64,000 bases of DNA from Brevundimonas sp. UBA7506 (GTDB lineage: Bacteria; Pseudomonadota; Alphaproteobacteria; Caulobacterales; Caulobacteraceae): assembly GCF_002479495.1 (NCBI RefSeq), contig NZ_DLNQ01000005.1, positions 257,095 through 321,094 on the forward strand. The letters are read 5' to 3'. The first letter of the stretch is position 1. Every line of letters begins with the position of its first letter. Positions 18,355 to 27,420 of this stretch are shown piece by piece. The translations under genes were made by a program, and so were the position numbers. Under the pieces are notes generated by a model. It saw only the letters and a program-made list of their open reading frames with translations. It was not told where the DNA came from and made no database searches.

Positions 18355-18669
18355 CTACTGCGTGATCCAGACCTCTTTGACCTTGCAGTCGCGGACACCG
18401 ATCGTGGCGTGAGCCGTGCCGCCGGGCATCACCTGGGGCAGCGGGTAGAAGGCGATGATAACGTCCCGATACTGAGCGGAAGCCAGCTTTCCGGGCGGGA
18501 CGAACCACGGATAGCGTTCCTTAATGGCCGCAACAGCGATCTGATCATAATCGCAGGTATCTCGCAGCATCGGCCACGGCGTTTGGTCGTCTTGCGATTG
18601 CCACGCCCCCTCGCAACCAGCCAAGCCAATGGCGGCGACAGTTGCGACAAGGACGTGGCGCATGCTCAT
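18355..18669 (-). CDS. Small lipoprotein of unknown function
   Basis: A 104-residue protein with signal MSMRHVLVATVAAIGLAGC (lipobox LAGC, Cys19) and a short beta-rich remainder that includes YPWFVPPGKLASAQY and IGVRDCKVKEVWITQ. The paired cysteines in the mature part (CDYD, DCKV) may form a disulphide. It follows fumC by five bases in the same direction but no functional link is evident. Confidence 0.65.
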   Translation of the reverse strand: MSMRHVLVATVAAIGLAGCEGAWQSQDDQTPWPMLRDTCDYDQIAVAAIKERYPWFVPPGKLASAQYRDVIIAFYPLPQVMPGGTAHATIGVRDCKVKEVWITQ

Positions 18670-18674
18670 GATCC

Positions 18675-20066
18675 TCAGCCCGGCGAGATCATCTTCTCGG
18701 GGCGGACGGCTTCGTCGAACTCGGCGTCGGTCAGGTAGCCGCCGCCGACGGTTTCCTGGCGCAGGGTGGTGCCGTTCTTGTGGGCGGTCTTGGCGATCTT
18801 GGCGCAGGTGTCGTAGCCCAGCTTGCCGTTCAGGGCCGTGACCAGCATCAGCGAGTTGTTCAGGCCGCGCTCGATGTTGTCTTCACGCGCTTCGATGCCG
18901 ACGACGCAGTTGTCGGTGAAGCTGATGGCCGCGTCGGCGACCAGACGGACCGACTGCAGGAAGTTGTAGGCCATGACCGGGTTATAGACGTTCAGCTCGA
19001 AGTGGCCTTGCGAGCCGGCGAACGACAGGGCGGCGTTGTTGCCGAACACCTGGGCGCAGACCTGGGTCAGGGCTTCGCACTGGGTCGGGTTGACCTTGCC
19101 CGGCATGATCGACGAACCCGGCTCGTTTTCCGGCAGGGCCAGTTCGCCCAGACCCGAACGCGGGCCGGAGCCCAGGAAGCGGATGTCGTTGGCGATCTTG
19201 AACAGCGAGGCGGCGACCGTGTTGATCGCGCCGTGGCTGAAGACCATGGCGTCGTGGGCGGCCAGGGCCTCGAACTTGTTCGGGGCGGTGGTGAAGGGCA
19301 GACCGGTGATGGCGGCGATCTGCTCGGCGACCTTTTCAGCGAAGCCGACGGGGGCGTTCAGGCCGGTGCCGACGGCGGTGCCGCCCTGGGCCAGCTCCAT
19401 CAACTTGGGCAGGGTCTGCTCGATGCGCTCGATGCCGTTGGCGACCTGTTGCGCATAGCCGCCGAACTCCTGACCCAGGGTCAGGGGCGTGGCGTCCTGG
19501 GTGTGGGTGCGGCCGATCTTGATGATGTGGGCCCAGGCCTTGGACTTGGCGTCCAGGGCGGCGTGCAGGTGCTTCAGCGCGGGCAGCAGGTCGTTGACCA
19601 CCTGCTCGGCGCAGGCGACGTGCATGGCCGTCGGATAGGTGTCGTTCGACGACTGGCTCATGTTGACGTGGTCGTTGGGGTGGACCGGCTTCTTGGAGCC
19701 CATCTCGCCGCCCAGGATCTCGATGGCGCGGTTCGAGATGACCTCGTTGGCGTTCATGTTCGACTGGGTGCCCGACCCCGTCTGCCAGACGACCAGGGGG
19801 AAGTGGTCGTTCAGCTTGCCTTCGATCACCTCATTGGCGGCGGCGATGATGGCGTCGGCCAGCTTGGCGTCCAGCTTGCCCAGATCGCGGTTGGTCTCGG
19901 CGGCGGCGCGCTTGACGACGCCCAGGGCGCGGACGACCGGCAGGGGCTGCTTTTCCCAGCCGATCTTGAAGTTGCCGAGCGAGCGCTGGGCCTGTGCGCC
20001 CCAATAGCGATCAGCGGCGACCTCGATGGGGCCGAAGGTGTCGGTTTCAATGCGGACGTTGCTCAT
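18675..20066 (-). CDS. fumC: Class II fumarate hydratase
   Basis: Interconverts fumarate and malate in the TCA cycle; iron-independent class II enzyme of 463 residues. [59 protein letters not shown] and the superfamily signature [13 protein letters not shown], which carries the catalytic Ser loop, are all present. The ATG at 20066 is used; homology starts [16 protein letters not shown] and the 27 residues encoded upstream are not conserved. Confidence 0.96.
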   Translation of the reverse strand: MSNVRIETDTFGPIEVAADRYWGAQAQRSLGNFKIGWEKQPLPVVRALGVVKRAAAETNRDLGKLDAKLADAIIAAANEVIEGKLNDHFPLVVWQTGSGTQSNMNANEVISNRAIEILGGEMGSKKPVHPNDHVNMSQSSNDTYPTAMHVACAEQVVNDLLPALKHLHAALDAKSKAWAHIIKIGRTHTQDATPLTLGQEFGGYAQQVANGIERIEQTLPKLMELAQGGTAVGTGLNAPVGFAEKVAEQIAAITGLPFTTAPNKFEALAAHDAMVFSHGAINTVAASLFKIANDIRFLGSGPRSGLGELALPENEPGSSIMPGKVNPTQCEALTQVCAQVFGNNAALSFAGSQGHFELNVYNPVMAYNFLQSVRLVADAAISFTDNCVVGIEAREDNIERGLNNSLMLVTALNGKLGYDTCAKIAKTAHKNGTTLRQETVGGGYLTDAEFDEAVRPEKMISPG

Positions 20067-20169
20067 CGCGGGCTCGTTCTCAGACGTGGCGGGAAGATGC
20101 CGGGCGGTGTAGCACGCGGACACGGCGGGGCAAGGCGGCCCGACCATTGGCTAAGAGAACGAGGCGCGC

Positions 20170-20520
20170 GTGGAAGGCTGGATCGGCACGGGAAAGGTGC
20201 GCGGACGCGAGGTCGACGACACGGTGGAAATCACCATCGACGGCCTGACCACCCAGGCCAAATACTACAAGCCGCTGGCCTATGAGTTCTTCCGCAAGGA
20301 GTGGAGCGCCCGCCCGGCGTGGGGTGATTATGTCGTTGAGATCACCATGGAGCACGTCGGGGACGCGCCGTGGATGGACCTGGACAACCTGGCCAAGGCC
20401 CTGCTGGACGCCATCAAGGGCTATCTGTTCCACGATGACAGCCAGGTCGCGCGCCTGCTGGTCGAGCGCCATGAAGGCGAGCGGGAGCGCATCATGATCC
20501 GGGTCTTCCCGAGGCGGTAG
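20170..20520 (+). CDS. RusA-like endodeoxyribonuclease domain protein
   Basis: A 116-residue protein (GTG start) with the metal-binding signature of the RusA Holliday-junction resolvase family near its end: DLDNLAKALLDAIKGYLFHDDSQVARL, where conserved Asp residues and a Lys line the active site. RusA genes are usually prophage-borne, but no other phage gene is near, and divergence from fumC with normal base composition suggests domestication. Activity untested from sequence. Confidence 0.75.
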   Translation: MEGWIGTGKVRGREVDDTVEITIDGLTTQAKYYKPLAYEFFRKEWSARPAWGDYVVEITMEHVGDAPWMDLDNLAKALLDAIKGYLFHDDSQVARLLVERHEGERERIMIRVFPRR

Positions 20521-20564
20521 GGGGGGGCAGCGCGGGCGTTGGCACGCGGCATCGAAGCAGAGTC

Positions 20565-21143
20565 TTAGTTCTGCGTTTCGTACGTCGTCGTCACCAAGAC
20601 CTGGACGCGGTCTAGCCTCTCGCCCGGCCGTTTCGCCCGACTGACGACTGCTGACAGGGACGGATCGGTCCGGTTCCTGAACGTGGTCGCCGCCATGTCG
20701 CGCCGCTCGGTCTGCCGAACCGTTTCCCAGCGGCTGGCGAAGGCTGCTGACGTCAGGACGGCTTCCACCACGGGCTGCAGATCGACATTCCCGCCGCCGG
20801 TGATGTGGCACATGGGGGCTTGGTCCGAGACGACTAGGACATAGCCGGCGGTCTCGGTCGAGTTGATGCGCCAGTAGCGGTTCCCGCGGCGCAAGGCCGG
20901 AGGCGGGAGCGACGCCTCATCGACTTTAGCAACCAGCCCCATCGTGTCGCCCAGGCCTACCGTTGCGATGAAGGGAGCGGGGCCGTTGATCCAGCTTTCT
21001 GGGTTTAGAATCCATTCCTCACAGCCACGCAGGGCGCCAGAGAAGCCTTGCTCCAAAGCTGGTTGCGCGTTGGCAACCGAAGCAGAACACGCAGCGAGTG
21101 CTGCAATGGAGACCGCGAGGGTTGTGATGGCTGAAGACCGCAT
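20565..21143 (-). CDS. Secreted hypothetical protein
   Basis: A 192-residue protein with a Sec signal peptide (MRSSAITTLAVSIAALAACSASVANAQ, cleavage after ANA likely; a Cys at 19 could alternatively be a lipobox). The mature part contains GCEEWILNPESWING and YVLVVSDQAPMCHITGGG, with a probable disulphide, and ends with VQVLVTTTYETQN. No family recognised. Confidence 0.6.
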   Translation of the reverse strand: MRSSAITTLAVSIAALAACSASVANAQPALEQGFSGALRGCEEWILNPESWINGPAPFIATVGLGDTMGLVAKVDEASLPPPALRRGNRYWRINSTETAGYVLVVSDQAPMCHITGGGNVDLQPVVEAVLTSAAFASRWETVRQTERRDMAATTFRNRTDPSLSAVVSRAKRPGERLDRVQVLVTTTYETQN

Positions 21144-21184
21144 ACCTCACCGTGCGGCGCTGACCTTCCGCTGTCCACCCTTAG

Positions 21185-21223
21185 CGGACGCGCAACGCGT
21201 CCGGCTATGAGGGCGGTGCCCTC
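21185..21223. terminator. Tandem hairpins downstream of sspB
   Basis: CGGACGCG-CAA-CGCGTCCG (21185-21203) and GAGGGC-GGT-GCCCTC (21209-21223) are perfect stems lying between the sspB stop and the start of the next minus-strand gene. No U-run is present. Confidence 0.45.
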
Positions 21224-21228
21224 CGCGC

Positions 21229-21726
21229 CTACTTCTTCCGGAACTGGTCCAGCGAAACGACCTTGGGGCCGTCGTCGTCGCCCGAGGGCGGCGGGGCGGC
21301 GTTCGGATCGCGGGCAGGGGGCGTGAGCGGCGCGACCTCGGCCTCGACGATTTCCGGCTCTTCGAACTGCAGCAGGAACTGGACGCTGGGGTCGTAGAAG
21401 CGGGTCACGGCCGAATAGGGCATGGCCAGAACCTTGGGCATGCCGCCGAATTTCAGCATGACCGAGAAACGGTCGTGCTGGACCTCAAGGTCCCAATATT
21501 GGTGCTGCAGGACGATGGTCATCTCGTCCGGGTATTTGGCCAGGACGTCCGGCGGCACCGAGACGCCCGGCGCGCGAGTCTTGAACGTGATGTAAAAGTG
21601 GTGCGCACCGGGAATGCCGGCCGGCTGGGCCGCGCGTTCCAGCGCGGAACGGATCACGCCGCGCAGGGCGTCCTGGGCGAGTTGCTCATAGTGCATCTCG
21701 TCGACCGGGGGAGATTGATCCGTCAT
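21229..21726 (-). CDS. sspB: SspB, ClpXP adaptor for ssrA-tagged proteins
   Basis: Alphaproteobacterial SspB of 165 residues, which tethers ssrA-tagged substrates to ClpX. Domain at about 10-125: MHYEQLAQDALRGVIRSALE, HHFYITFKTRAPGVSVPP, TIVLQHQYWDLEVQHDRFSVMLKFGG and the strand VLAMPYSAVTRFYDPSVQF. An acidic/Pro-rich linker follows and the C-terminal VVSLDQFRKK is the ClpX-binding tail. ATG 21726 is chosen over the long upstream extension. The tmRNA gene is just upstream on the same strand, about 115 bases away, joining tag maker and tag reader. Confidence 0.92.
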   Translation of the reverse strand: MTDQSPPVDEMHYEQLAQDALRGVIRSALERAAQPAGIPGAHHFYITFKTRAPGVSVPPDVLAKYPDEMTIVLQHQYWDLEVQHDRFSVMLKFGGMPKVLAMPYSAVTRFYDPSVQFLLQFEEPEIVEAEVAPLTPPARDPNAAPPPSGDDDGPKVVSLDQFRKK

Positions 21727-21844
21727 CAGGCGCCTCGAAACTGGGAACGGGCGACTGTTACCCGCGACAGGCGAGTGACGGAAGATACCGATTGAGGAAA
21801 GCGCCGGGATTCTGGCTCGAGGCTCCTGCAATGTCTCTGAGGAA

Positions 21845-22172
21845 GAGGAGGGCTTCTGTTGCCAGGCGCCCTCCGGGCCCCGCCTGAGGATCTGAACCCC
21901 CAGGACTTAAGTGTTCGAAATCAACCGAACCGCATTACGCGGCGAGGCGGACTTCTCCAGCGAAGTTATCGTTCGCAGTTAGAATATGGCCCGATACGGT
22001 GGGCCAGGACGAGCGAAAGCATCTTCTTTACACGTCCGTCGATGCTAGTCGGCCCCATGCTGCCTCCGCCGATAACGCGGGGAAGAAGTTGGTGGAGCCG
22101 CCGGGAATCGCACCCGGGTCCGGTCCGCTTATTACAAGCGCGTTTATCGCCATAGTCCGGGCGAACCCGAAC
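21845..22172 (-). ncRNA. ssrA: Permuted two-piece tmRNA (10Sa RNA)
   Basis: Rescues stalled ribosomes and tags the products. On the minus strand the acceptor piece comes first: CCGGG-TGCGATT-CCCGG T-arm and CGGCTCC-A-CCA ending at 22090; after a 33-base spacer the coding piece starts GGGGCCGACTAGCATCGACGG at 22056. The 5' GGGGCCG pairs with CGGCTCC, including the G3-U70 pair of alanyl-tRNA. The tag frame runs from 21976 to 21938 and reads ANDNFAGEVRLAA, then TAA (21937-21935). Order acceptor before coding is the Caulobacter-type circular permutation, processed to two RNAs. The 5' and 3' bounds are approximate (promoter and terminal hairpin). Confidence 0.93.
21847..21874 (-). terminator. Terminator hairpin of tmRNA
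   Basis: On the minus strand GGAGGGC and GCCCTCC pair around a 14-base loop, followed by TCTTCC. It lies at the end of the coding piece and may terminate the precursor. Confidence 0.5.
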
Positions 22173-22178
22173 AGCTTC

Positions 22179-22207
22179 GATATAGGGCCTCCTGCGGCCG
22201 TATCCAA
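22179..22207 (-). promoter_or_regulatory. Candidate promoter of tmRNA
   Basis: On the minus strand TTGGAT (22207-22202), a 17-base spacer and TATATC (22184-22179) give a good sigma-70-type match, with a start near 22172, just before the acceptor piece. Confidence 0.6.
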
Positions 22208-22312
22208 GAGGGATGGCGGCGGAGTGTCTGGATTCCCAGTCGAAATGTCGCTGGCCACGTCGATTGACACCGGTAGACATGACCGTGAGCATGGAGCGCG
22301 GGAGGATGACGC

Positions 22313-23428
22313 ATGGGTGAGATCACACGCAGACGATTGGGGCTTGGCCTGGGCGTCGGACTGGGCGCAGGTCTGGCGACGACGGCTGTCGCCGCCGGGG
22401 AGAAGGCGCGCGAAGAGCCGCTCACTGTGGTCCACTCGAGCTTCATCTATGACCAGGCGCCCTATCCGCAGTGCCATGCCTCGACCATCGTGGAGACCAC
22501 GGGCGGCGTCATGGCGGCGGCCTGGTTCGGCGGCACGCATGAGAAGCACCCTGACGTCTGCATCTGGTTCGCGCGCTTCGAGAACGGCGTCTGGAGCGAG
22601 GGCGTTCAGGTCGCCGACGGCGTGCAACCGGACGGCTCGCGACATCCGACCTGGAATCCCGTCCTGTTCCAGCCGGCGCAGGGTGATCTGATCCTGTTCT
22701 ACAAGGTCGGTCCCGATCCCTTCAGCTGGTGGGGCATGATGATGACCTCGCCGGACGGAGGCCGCACATGGTCGTCGCCGCGTCGTTTGCCTGACGGCGT
22801 GCTCGGACCGATCAAGAACAAGCCGGTCGTGCTGGCCGACGGAACCTGGTTGTGCCCCTCGAGCACCGAGGCGGGCGAAGGCATGGGCGCCGCGGCCGGC
22901 GCGGGCTGGCAGCTGCACTTCGAGATCAGCACGGATCAGGGACGTCGCTGGACCCTGACCGATCCGGTCGCCTCGCCGCTGAACATCGACGCCATACAGC
23001 CCAGCATCCTGATCCATCCGGACGGCGCCTTGCAGGCCGTGGCGCGCGCGCGTCAGGGGGCGCTGGCGTCCAGCTGGTCACGCGACGGCGGACGGACGTG
23101 GAGCGCCATAGGGGCTGTTGATCTGCCCAATCCCAATTCGGGAACGGACGCCTCGACCCTCAAGGATGGGCGTCATCTGATGATCTACAATCACGCGGGG
23201 CACGAGCCGGATCGACCGGGGCGAGGGCCGCGGTATCCGCTCAATGTAGGTCTGTCAGCCGACGGTCTGTCGTGGCGCAACGTGCTGACGCTGGAGAGCG
23301 AGCCCCTGACGCACGGCTATGCCTATCCGGCCGTGGTCCAAGCCTCGAACGGGCTGGTGCATGTCACCTATACGCACGACCGGACCCGCATCCGGCACGT
23401 AGTTCTCGACCCGTCGCGACTGGCCTAG
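22313..23428 (+). CDS. Tat-exported sialidase-like (BNR repeat) protein
   Basis: A 371-residue protein with a twin-arginine signal ([23 protein letters not shown]) followed by a six-bladed propeller sequence: Asp-box repeats [21 protein letters not shown] and [11 protein letters not shown] are visible at about 140-265. [20 protein letters not shown] is typical of exo-sialidase-like family members that may act on other glycans. GGAGG precedes the ATG. No gene of sialic acid use is nearby, so the substrate is unknown. Confidence 0.75.
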   Translation: MGEITRRRLGLGLGVGLGAGLATTAVAAGEKAREEPLTVVHSSFIYDQAPYPQCHASTIVETTGGVMAAAWFGGTHEKHPDVCIWFARFENGVWSEGVQVADGVQPDGSRHPTWNPVLFQPAQGDLILFYKVGPDPFSWWGMMMTSPDGGRTWSSPRRLPDGVLGPIKNKPVVLADGTWLCPSSTEAGEGMGAAAGAGWQLHFEISTDQGRRWTLTDPVASPLNIDAIQPSILIHPDGALQAVARARQGALASSWSRDGGRTWSAIGAVDLPNPNSGTDASTLKDGRHLMIYNHAGHEPDRPGRGPRYPLNVGLSADGLSWRNVLTLESEPLTHGYAYPAVVQASNGLVHVTYTHDRTRIRHVVLDPSRLA

Positions 23429-24297
23429 GCGCGCGCCCAGTCAGGCGTCTGGTTGCGGAACCAGGTCAGTTGGCGCTTGGCGTAGTTGCGGGTGGCCTGG
23501 CGCGTCTGCTCCATGGCCTGTTTCAGCGAGGCCTCGCCGCCTAGGTGGGCCATCAGTTCCCGCACTCCGACCGCCTTCATGGCGGGAAGGTCCGGATCGA
23601 GACGACGGTCGGCGAGAGCCTTCACTTCGTCCAGCGCGCCCTGTTCGATCATCTGGGCGACCCTGAGATCGCATGAGGCGTAGAGCCGGTTGCGATCCGG
23701 CTCCAGCACCAGGCCCTTCCAGTCGCCGGGCGCCAGCAGGGGTTTGGTGTCGGCCTTCCAGGCGCTTAGCGAACGGCCGGTCGCCTGGGCCACGGCCAGG
23801 GCGCGGATCAGACGCTGGCGGTCGCCGGGGGTGATGGCGGCGGCGGATGCGGGATCGACCTCGGCCAGACGGCGGCGGAAGGCCACTTCGCCTTCAGCGT
23901 CATAGTCGGCCTGGACCGCGTCGCGCACGACCTCAGGCACGGCGGGAATGTCGGCCAGGCCGCGTGTCAGGGCGTTGAAATAGAGGCCGGTGCCGCCGAC
24001 CAGCAGGGCCGGGCGCTCCTGCGCCGCCAGTTCCTCCAGCAGCGGCATGACGGCGCGGGTCCAGCGGCCGACCGACCAGGATTCGGCCGCGTCGGCCACG
24101 CCGTAAAGGCGGTGCTCGGCGCGAGCCTCGTCCTCAAGCGACGGACGGGCGCTGAGGACGCGCAGGTCGGCATAGAGCTGCTGGCTGTCGGCGTTGATGA
24201 CGACGGCGCCCGTTTTCTCGGCCATTTCCAGCGCCAGACGCGACTTGCCCGAGGCGGTGGGGCCAGCGATCAGGGTGAGACGGGGCGTTTTGGTCAA
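23425..24297 (-). CDS. miaA: tRNA dimethylallyltransferase
   Basis: Adds the isopentenyl group to A37 of UNN-decoding tRNAs. P-loop [19 protein letters not shown] with [40 protein letters not shown] (tRNA-binding Arg region), and [16 protein letters not shown] plus [14 protein letters not shown] near the end. Only TTG starts occur; the one at 24297 begins close to homology, and an earlier TTG at 24363 would give a longer leader, so the N-terminus is uncertain. It converges on the sialidase-like gene by four bases. Confidence 0.9.
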   Translation of the reverse strand: MTKTPRLTLIAGPTASGKSRLALEMAEKTGAVVINADSQQLYADLRVLSARPSLEDEARAEHRLYGVADAAESWSVGRWTRAVMPLLEELAAQERPALLVGGTGLYFNALTRGLADIPAVPEVVRDAVQADYDAEGEVAFRRRLAEVDPASAAAITPGDRQRLIRALAVAQATGRSLSAWKADTKPLLAPGDWKGLVLEPDRNRLYASCDLRVAQMIEQGALDEVKALADRRLDPDLPAMKAVGVRELMAHLGGEASLKQAMEQTRQATRNYAKRQLTWFRNQTPDWARA

Positions 24298-24374
24298 AGG
24301 AACAGGCTCGCGAACAGGACCGGACGGCGATAGAACGCCGGCGACCGGCCCGGCAAGGGCCAAGGAGCAAAGCC

Positions 24375-25445
24375 TTGATCGACCGCACCGCCGTAATCAC
24401 CGCCCTCGACGCCATTGTGGACCCGAAATCGGGACAGGGGCTGGTCGCCGCCGGTCTGGTCCAGGGACTGACAGTGGCCGAGGACCGCGCGGGCTTCGTC
24501 ATGGAAGTTCCGGCGGGCGAGACGGCGATCTACGCCCCGGTGCGCGACGCGGCCGAGGCGGCGCTGAAGGCCATGCCGGGCATGGCGCGGGTCTCGGTCG
24601 TCCTGACCGCCGAGACGGCGCCCGCCGCCCCGCCGCGCCGAACGGCGGGTTTGTCGAAGGCCGCCACAGATCAAGGCCGGGCCAAGGCGCCGGTGCCGAC
24701 CGAGCGTCCGGCTCATGTGAAGCGTGTCCTGGCGGTGGCCAGCGGCAAGGGCGGGGTCGGCAAGTCGACGGTGGCGGTGAACCTGGCTGCAGCGCTGGCG
24801 GCGCGCGGTCTGTCGGTCGGGGTGCTGGACGCGGACGTCTATGGTCCCTCGCTGCCCACCATGCTGGGGCTGGCGGGCCAGCCGGACTATGTGGACGGGG
24901 CCATCGTGCCTCATGTCGCGCACGGCCTGAAGGCCATGTCGGTCGGCCTGCTGACCAAGGCCGACGACGCCATGATCTGGCGCGGACCGATGGCGTCGCA
25001 GGCCATCACCCAGATGCTGACCCAGACGCGCTGGGGGACGGAGGACACGCCGCTGGACGTGCTGGTGGTGGACCTGCCGCCGGGCACCGGCGACGTGCAA
25101 TTGACTCTGATCCAGAAGACGCCGCTGGACGGGGCGGTCATCGTCTCGACCCCGCAGGAGGTGGCGCTGGCCGATGCGCGCCGGGCCCACACCCTGTTCC
25201 AGCGCGTCAATGTCCCGACCCTGGGCCTGATCGAGAACATGAGCGGCCCGGTCTTCGGTCAGGGCGGGGCCGAGGCCGAAGCTGAGCGGCTGGGCGTGGC
25301 CTTCCTCGGCGACCTGCCGCTGGATGCGGCTCTGCGTCAGGCGGGCGACGCTGGGCGACCGCTGGTCTCGGCTGAACCCGACGGCGAGGTGGCGCAGCGC
25401 TTCGCTGCGGTGGCGGCGAAGGTGGCTGAAGGGCTGGGGCTCTAG
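24375..25445 (+). CDS. mrp: Mrp/NBP35-family iron-sulfur cluster carrier ATPase
   Basis: A 356-residue P-loop ATPase that carries or transfers Fe-S clusters. The N-terminal ~85 residues form a DUF59/MIP18-like domain, then a Pro/Ala linker, then the ParA/MinD-like domain with Walker [51 protein letters not shown] and [14 protein letters not shown]. The TTG at 24375 is chosen since AAGGAG lies eight bases ahead. The usual CxxC near the C-terminus is not obvious. Confidence 0.85.
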   Translation: MIDRTAVITALDAIVDPKSGQGLVAAGLVQGLTVAEDRAGFVMEVPAGETAIYAPVRDAAEAALKAMPGMARVSVVLTAETAPAAPPRRTAGLSKAATDQGRAKAPVPTERPAHVKRVLAVASGKGGVGKSTVAVNLAAALAARGLSVGVLDADVYGPSLPTMLGLAGQPDYVDGAIVPHVAHGLKAMSVGLLTKADDAMIWRGPMASQAITQMLTQTRWGTEDTPLDVLVVDLPPGTGDVQLTLIQKTPLDGAVIVSTPQEVALADARRAHTLFQRVNVPTLGLIENMSGPVFGQGGAEAEAERLGVAFLGDLPLDAALRQAGDAGRPLVSAEPDGEVAQRFAAVAAKVAEGLGL

Positions 25446-25762
25446 GCCGGCTCGACCACGACGGCGGTTCCGTAGGCCAGAACCTCGGTCACGCCGGGCA
25501 TGATCTCGTTGGCGTCGTACCGCATGGCCAGGATGGCGTTGGCGCCCATGTCGCGCGCATGGACGACCAGTTCGTCATAGGCTTCCTGACGCGCGGCCTC
25601 GGCCAGTTTCACATAGGCCCCGACGCGGCCGCCGATCATCGACTGCACCCCGCCGATGGCGTCGGAAACGACATTGCGCGAGCGCACGGTGACGCCGCGC
25701 ACCATGCCCAGATGGCGGACGATGCGGTGGCCGGCTAGGTCGTTGGTGGTCGTGACGAGCAT
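25442..25762 (-). CDS. UPF0145 (YbjQ) family protein
   Basis: A 106-residue protein matching the YbjQ/UPF0145 pattern: LVTTTNDLAGHRIVRHLGMV, RNVVSDAIGGVQSMIGGRVGAY and ARDMGANAILAMRYDANE then VLAYGTAVVVEP. Suggested to bind heavy metals or to assemble as a pentameric ring, with no proven role. Converges with mrp. Confidence 0.9.
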   Translation of the reverse strand: MLVTTTNDLAGHRIVRHLGMVRGVTVRSRNVVSDAIGGVQSMIGGRVGAYVKLAEAARQEAYDELVVHARDMGANAILAMRYDANEIMPGVTEVLAYGTAVVVEPA

Positions 25763-25777
25763 GGTCGTGTCTCCGAA

Positions 25778-26305
25778 TTAGCGACGGTCCAGGGTGCGGA
25801 AGGTGAAGGCGTGATCATCCTTCTCGCCCGCCGGATGAGGTTCCGACAGGGTCTCGACGAAGGCGGCCTCGTCAAAGGCAGGGAAATGAGCGTCGCCCTC
25901 GGGCTCGGCCTCGACCTCGGTGATGTAGAGGCGCTGGGCGCGCGGCAGGATCGCTTCGAACAGGGCGGTGCCGCCGATGACGCAGACCTCGTCCACGCCG
26001 TCCTCCACGGCGGTTTCGCGCGCGATAGACAGGGCCTCGCTCAAGTTCGAGCAGACCAGGGCACCCTTGGCCATGCCTTCGGATTCATAGGAGCCGTCCT
26101 TGGTCAGGACGATGTTCAGGCGGCCGGGCAGGGGCTTGAGCGGCAGGCTTTCCCAGGTCTTCCGGCCCATGATGCAGGGCTTGCCGACGGTGACGGCCTT
26201 GAAGCGTTGCAGGTCCGACCGCAGCCGCCAGGGCAGGTCGCCGTCGCGTCCGATGACGCCGTTGCGGGCGCGGGCGACGACGAGGGCGATCTTGGGAATG
26301 GACAC
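25778..26305 (-). CDS. folA: Dihydrofolate reductase
   Basis: NADPH-dependent reductase regenerating tetrahydrofolate, needed after the thymidylate synthase reaction. IALVVARARNGVIGRDGDLPWRLRSDLQRFK has the Met20-loop and catalytic Asp; MGRKTWESLP, LPGRLNIVLTKD and CVIGGTALFEAILP (cofactor Gly-rich region) follow. The length is 175 residues, as usual. thyA is four genes upstream on the same strand, with an aquaporin gene intervening. Confidence 0.95.
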   Translation of the reverse strand: MSIPKIALVVARARNGVIGRDGDLPWRLRSDLQRFKAVTVGKPCIMGRKTWESLPLKPLPGRLNIVLTKDGSYESEGMAKGALVCSNLSEALSIARETAVEDGVDEVCVIGGTALFEAILPRAQRLYITEVEAEPEGDAHFPAFDEAAFVETLSEPHPAGEKDDHAFTFRTLDRR

Positions 26306-26357
26306 AGGGCAGGCTCCGAAAGACGGGGGCGGCTGAACACCGCCCCCTTATCCGGAC

Positions 26358-27029
26358 TTAGGCCTCTGGCTCGAGGAGTTTCAAGCGGAAGAAGGCCGCG
26401 CCAATGACTGCGCCGATGGCCGGGGCGACAAAGAAGACCCAGACCTGGCTCAGGGCCTGGCCACCGACCAGCAGGGCCGGGCCGAAGCTGCGGGCCGGAT
26501 TGACCGAGACGCCCGTCACCTGAATGCCGACGATGTGGATGACGGCCAGGGTGATGCCGATAGCGACGCCGGCGAGGGCGCCGTGCCCCTTGGCCCCGGT
26601 CACGCCCAGAATGGCGATGATGAAGATGGCGGTGGCGACGATCTCGAAGATCAGGGCGGCATGCAGGCCGTATCCGCCCGGCGATCCGGCGTCGAAGCCG
26701 TTCTGGCCCAGGTTGGCGAAGCCGGTCTTGGCGATCATGCCGAGGATGGCGGCGCCGACGATGGCGCCGATGAACTGGGCGGCCCAGTAGATCAGCATGT
26801 CCCTGGCGCTCATCCGTCCCGCGACGAAGACGCCCAGGCTGACCGCCGGGTTGACGTGACAACCCGACACCGGGCCGATGCCATAGGCCATGGCGATGAT
26901 GGCGAAGCCGAAGGCCAGGGCGATGCCCAGCTGCCCCACATGATCGAACCCGCCCAGGACGGCGGCACCGCACCCGAACAGCACCAGCACCATCGTCCCG
27001 ACCAGTTCGGCCGCAAACTTCTTCAACAC
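26358..27029 (-). CDS. aqpZ: Aquaporin (MIP family)
   Basis: A 223-residue six-helix channel. Both half-helix NPA boxes are visible, SGCHVNPAVSLGVF and GVSVNPARSFGPALL; the early ELVGTMVLVLFGCGAAVL and Arg of the second box (selectivity filter) are typical of water-specific AqpZ rather than GlpF. Sits between folA and the thyA operon. Start at MLKKFAAEL. Confidence 0.9.
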   Translation of the reverse strand: MLKKFAAELVGTMVLVLFGCGAAVLGGFDHVGQLGIALAFGFAIIAMAYGIGPVSGCHVNPAVSLGVFVAGRMSARDMLIYWAAQFIGAIVGAAILGMIAKTGFANLGQNGFDAGSPGGYGLHAALIFEIVATAIFIIAILGVTGAKGHGALAGVAIGITLAVIHIVGIQVTGVSVNPARSFGPALLVGGQALSQVWVFFVAPAIGAVIGAAFFRLKLLEPEA

Positions 27030-27120
27030 GACAACCCTCCCATTTCATGCGCCCGCATAGACGCGGATCAGGGGAGGGTGCGCCGAGTCCCGACGCTTCG
27101 CCATACGATGTTACGGGAGT

Positions 27121-27420
27121 TTACGCGTCAGCCTTGAGCCACTTCAGCCATTTGCGCTGCATGGCGGCTTCCAGATCGATGCCGGCGCGGTCGCAGTAGA
27201 TGAGCAGCATGCCCAGAACGTCGGCGGCTTCGTCGCCGAGGGCGATCGGGTCGGGCGCGCCACGCGCGCGGCCGGTGAGGTTCAGGTGTTCCTTGGTCAG
27301 TTCGCCCAGCTCCTCCTGCAGCTTCAGCAGGGCCCAGTCGCGGTCGCGGTCGATGGTGTGCTCGCGGGCATAGATGTCGGAGATGCGGAGGACGTCCGCC
27401 TTGAGGTCGGTCAGTTTCAT
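27121..27420 (-). CDS. MazG-like nucleotide pyrophosphohydrolase
   Basis: A 99-residue all-alpha protein of the MazG/dUTPase-like superfamily, which cleaves NTPs or dNTPs to NMP plus pyrophosphate. The metal-binding EExxE motif is E36-E37-L-G-E40 in LLKLQEELGELTKEH, and the paired ExxD is E64-A-A-D67 in LGDEAADVLGMLL. The start ATG is chosen because it overlaps the stop of the TIR-like gene (ATGA). If its substrate were dUTP or dCTP it would feed dUMP to ThyA two genes upstream; this is inference. Confidence 0.8.
   Translation of the reverse strand: MKLTDLKADVLRISDIYAREHTIDRDRDWALLKLQEELGELTKEHLNLTGRARGAPDPIALGDEAADVLGMLLIYCDRAGIDLEAAMQRKWLKWLKADA

Noticed and set aside
20170..20520. RusA-like gene as evidence for a prophage
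   Set aside because: No integrase, capsid, terminase or attachment site is near, and flanking genes are core (fumC, sspB), so a prophage is not supported.
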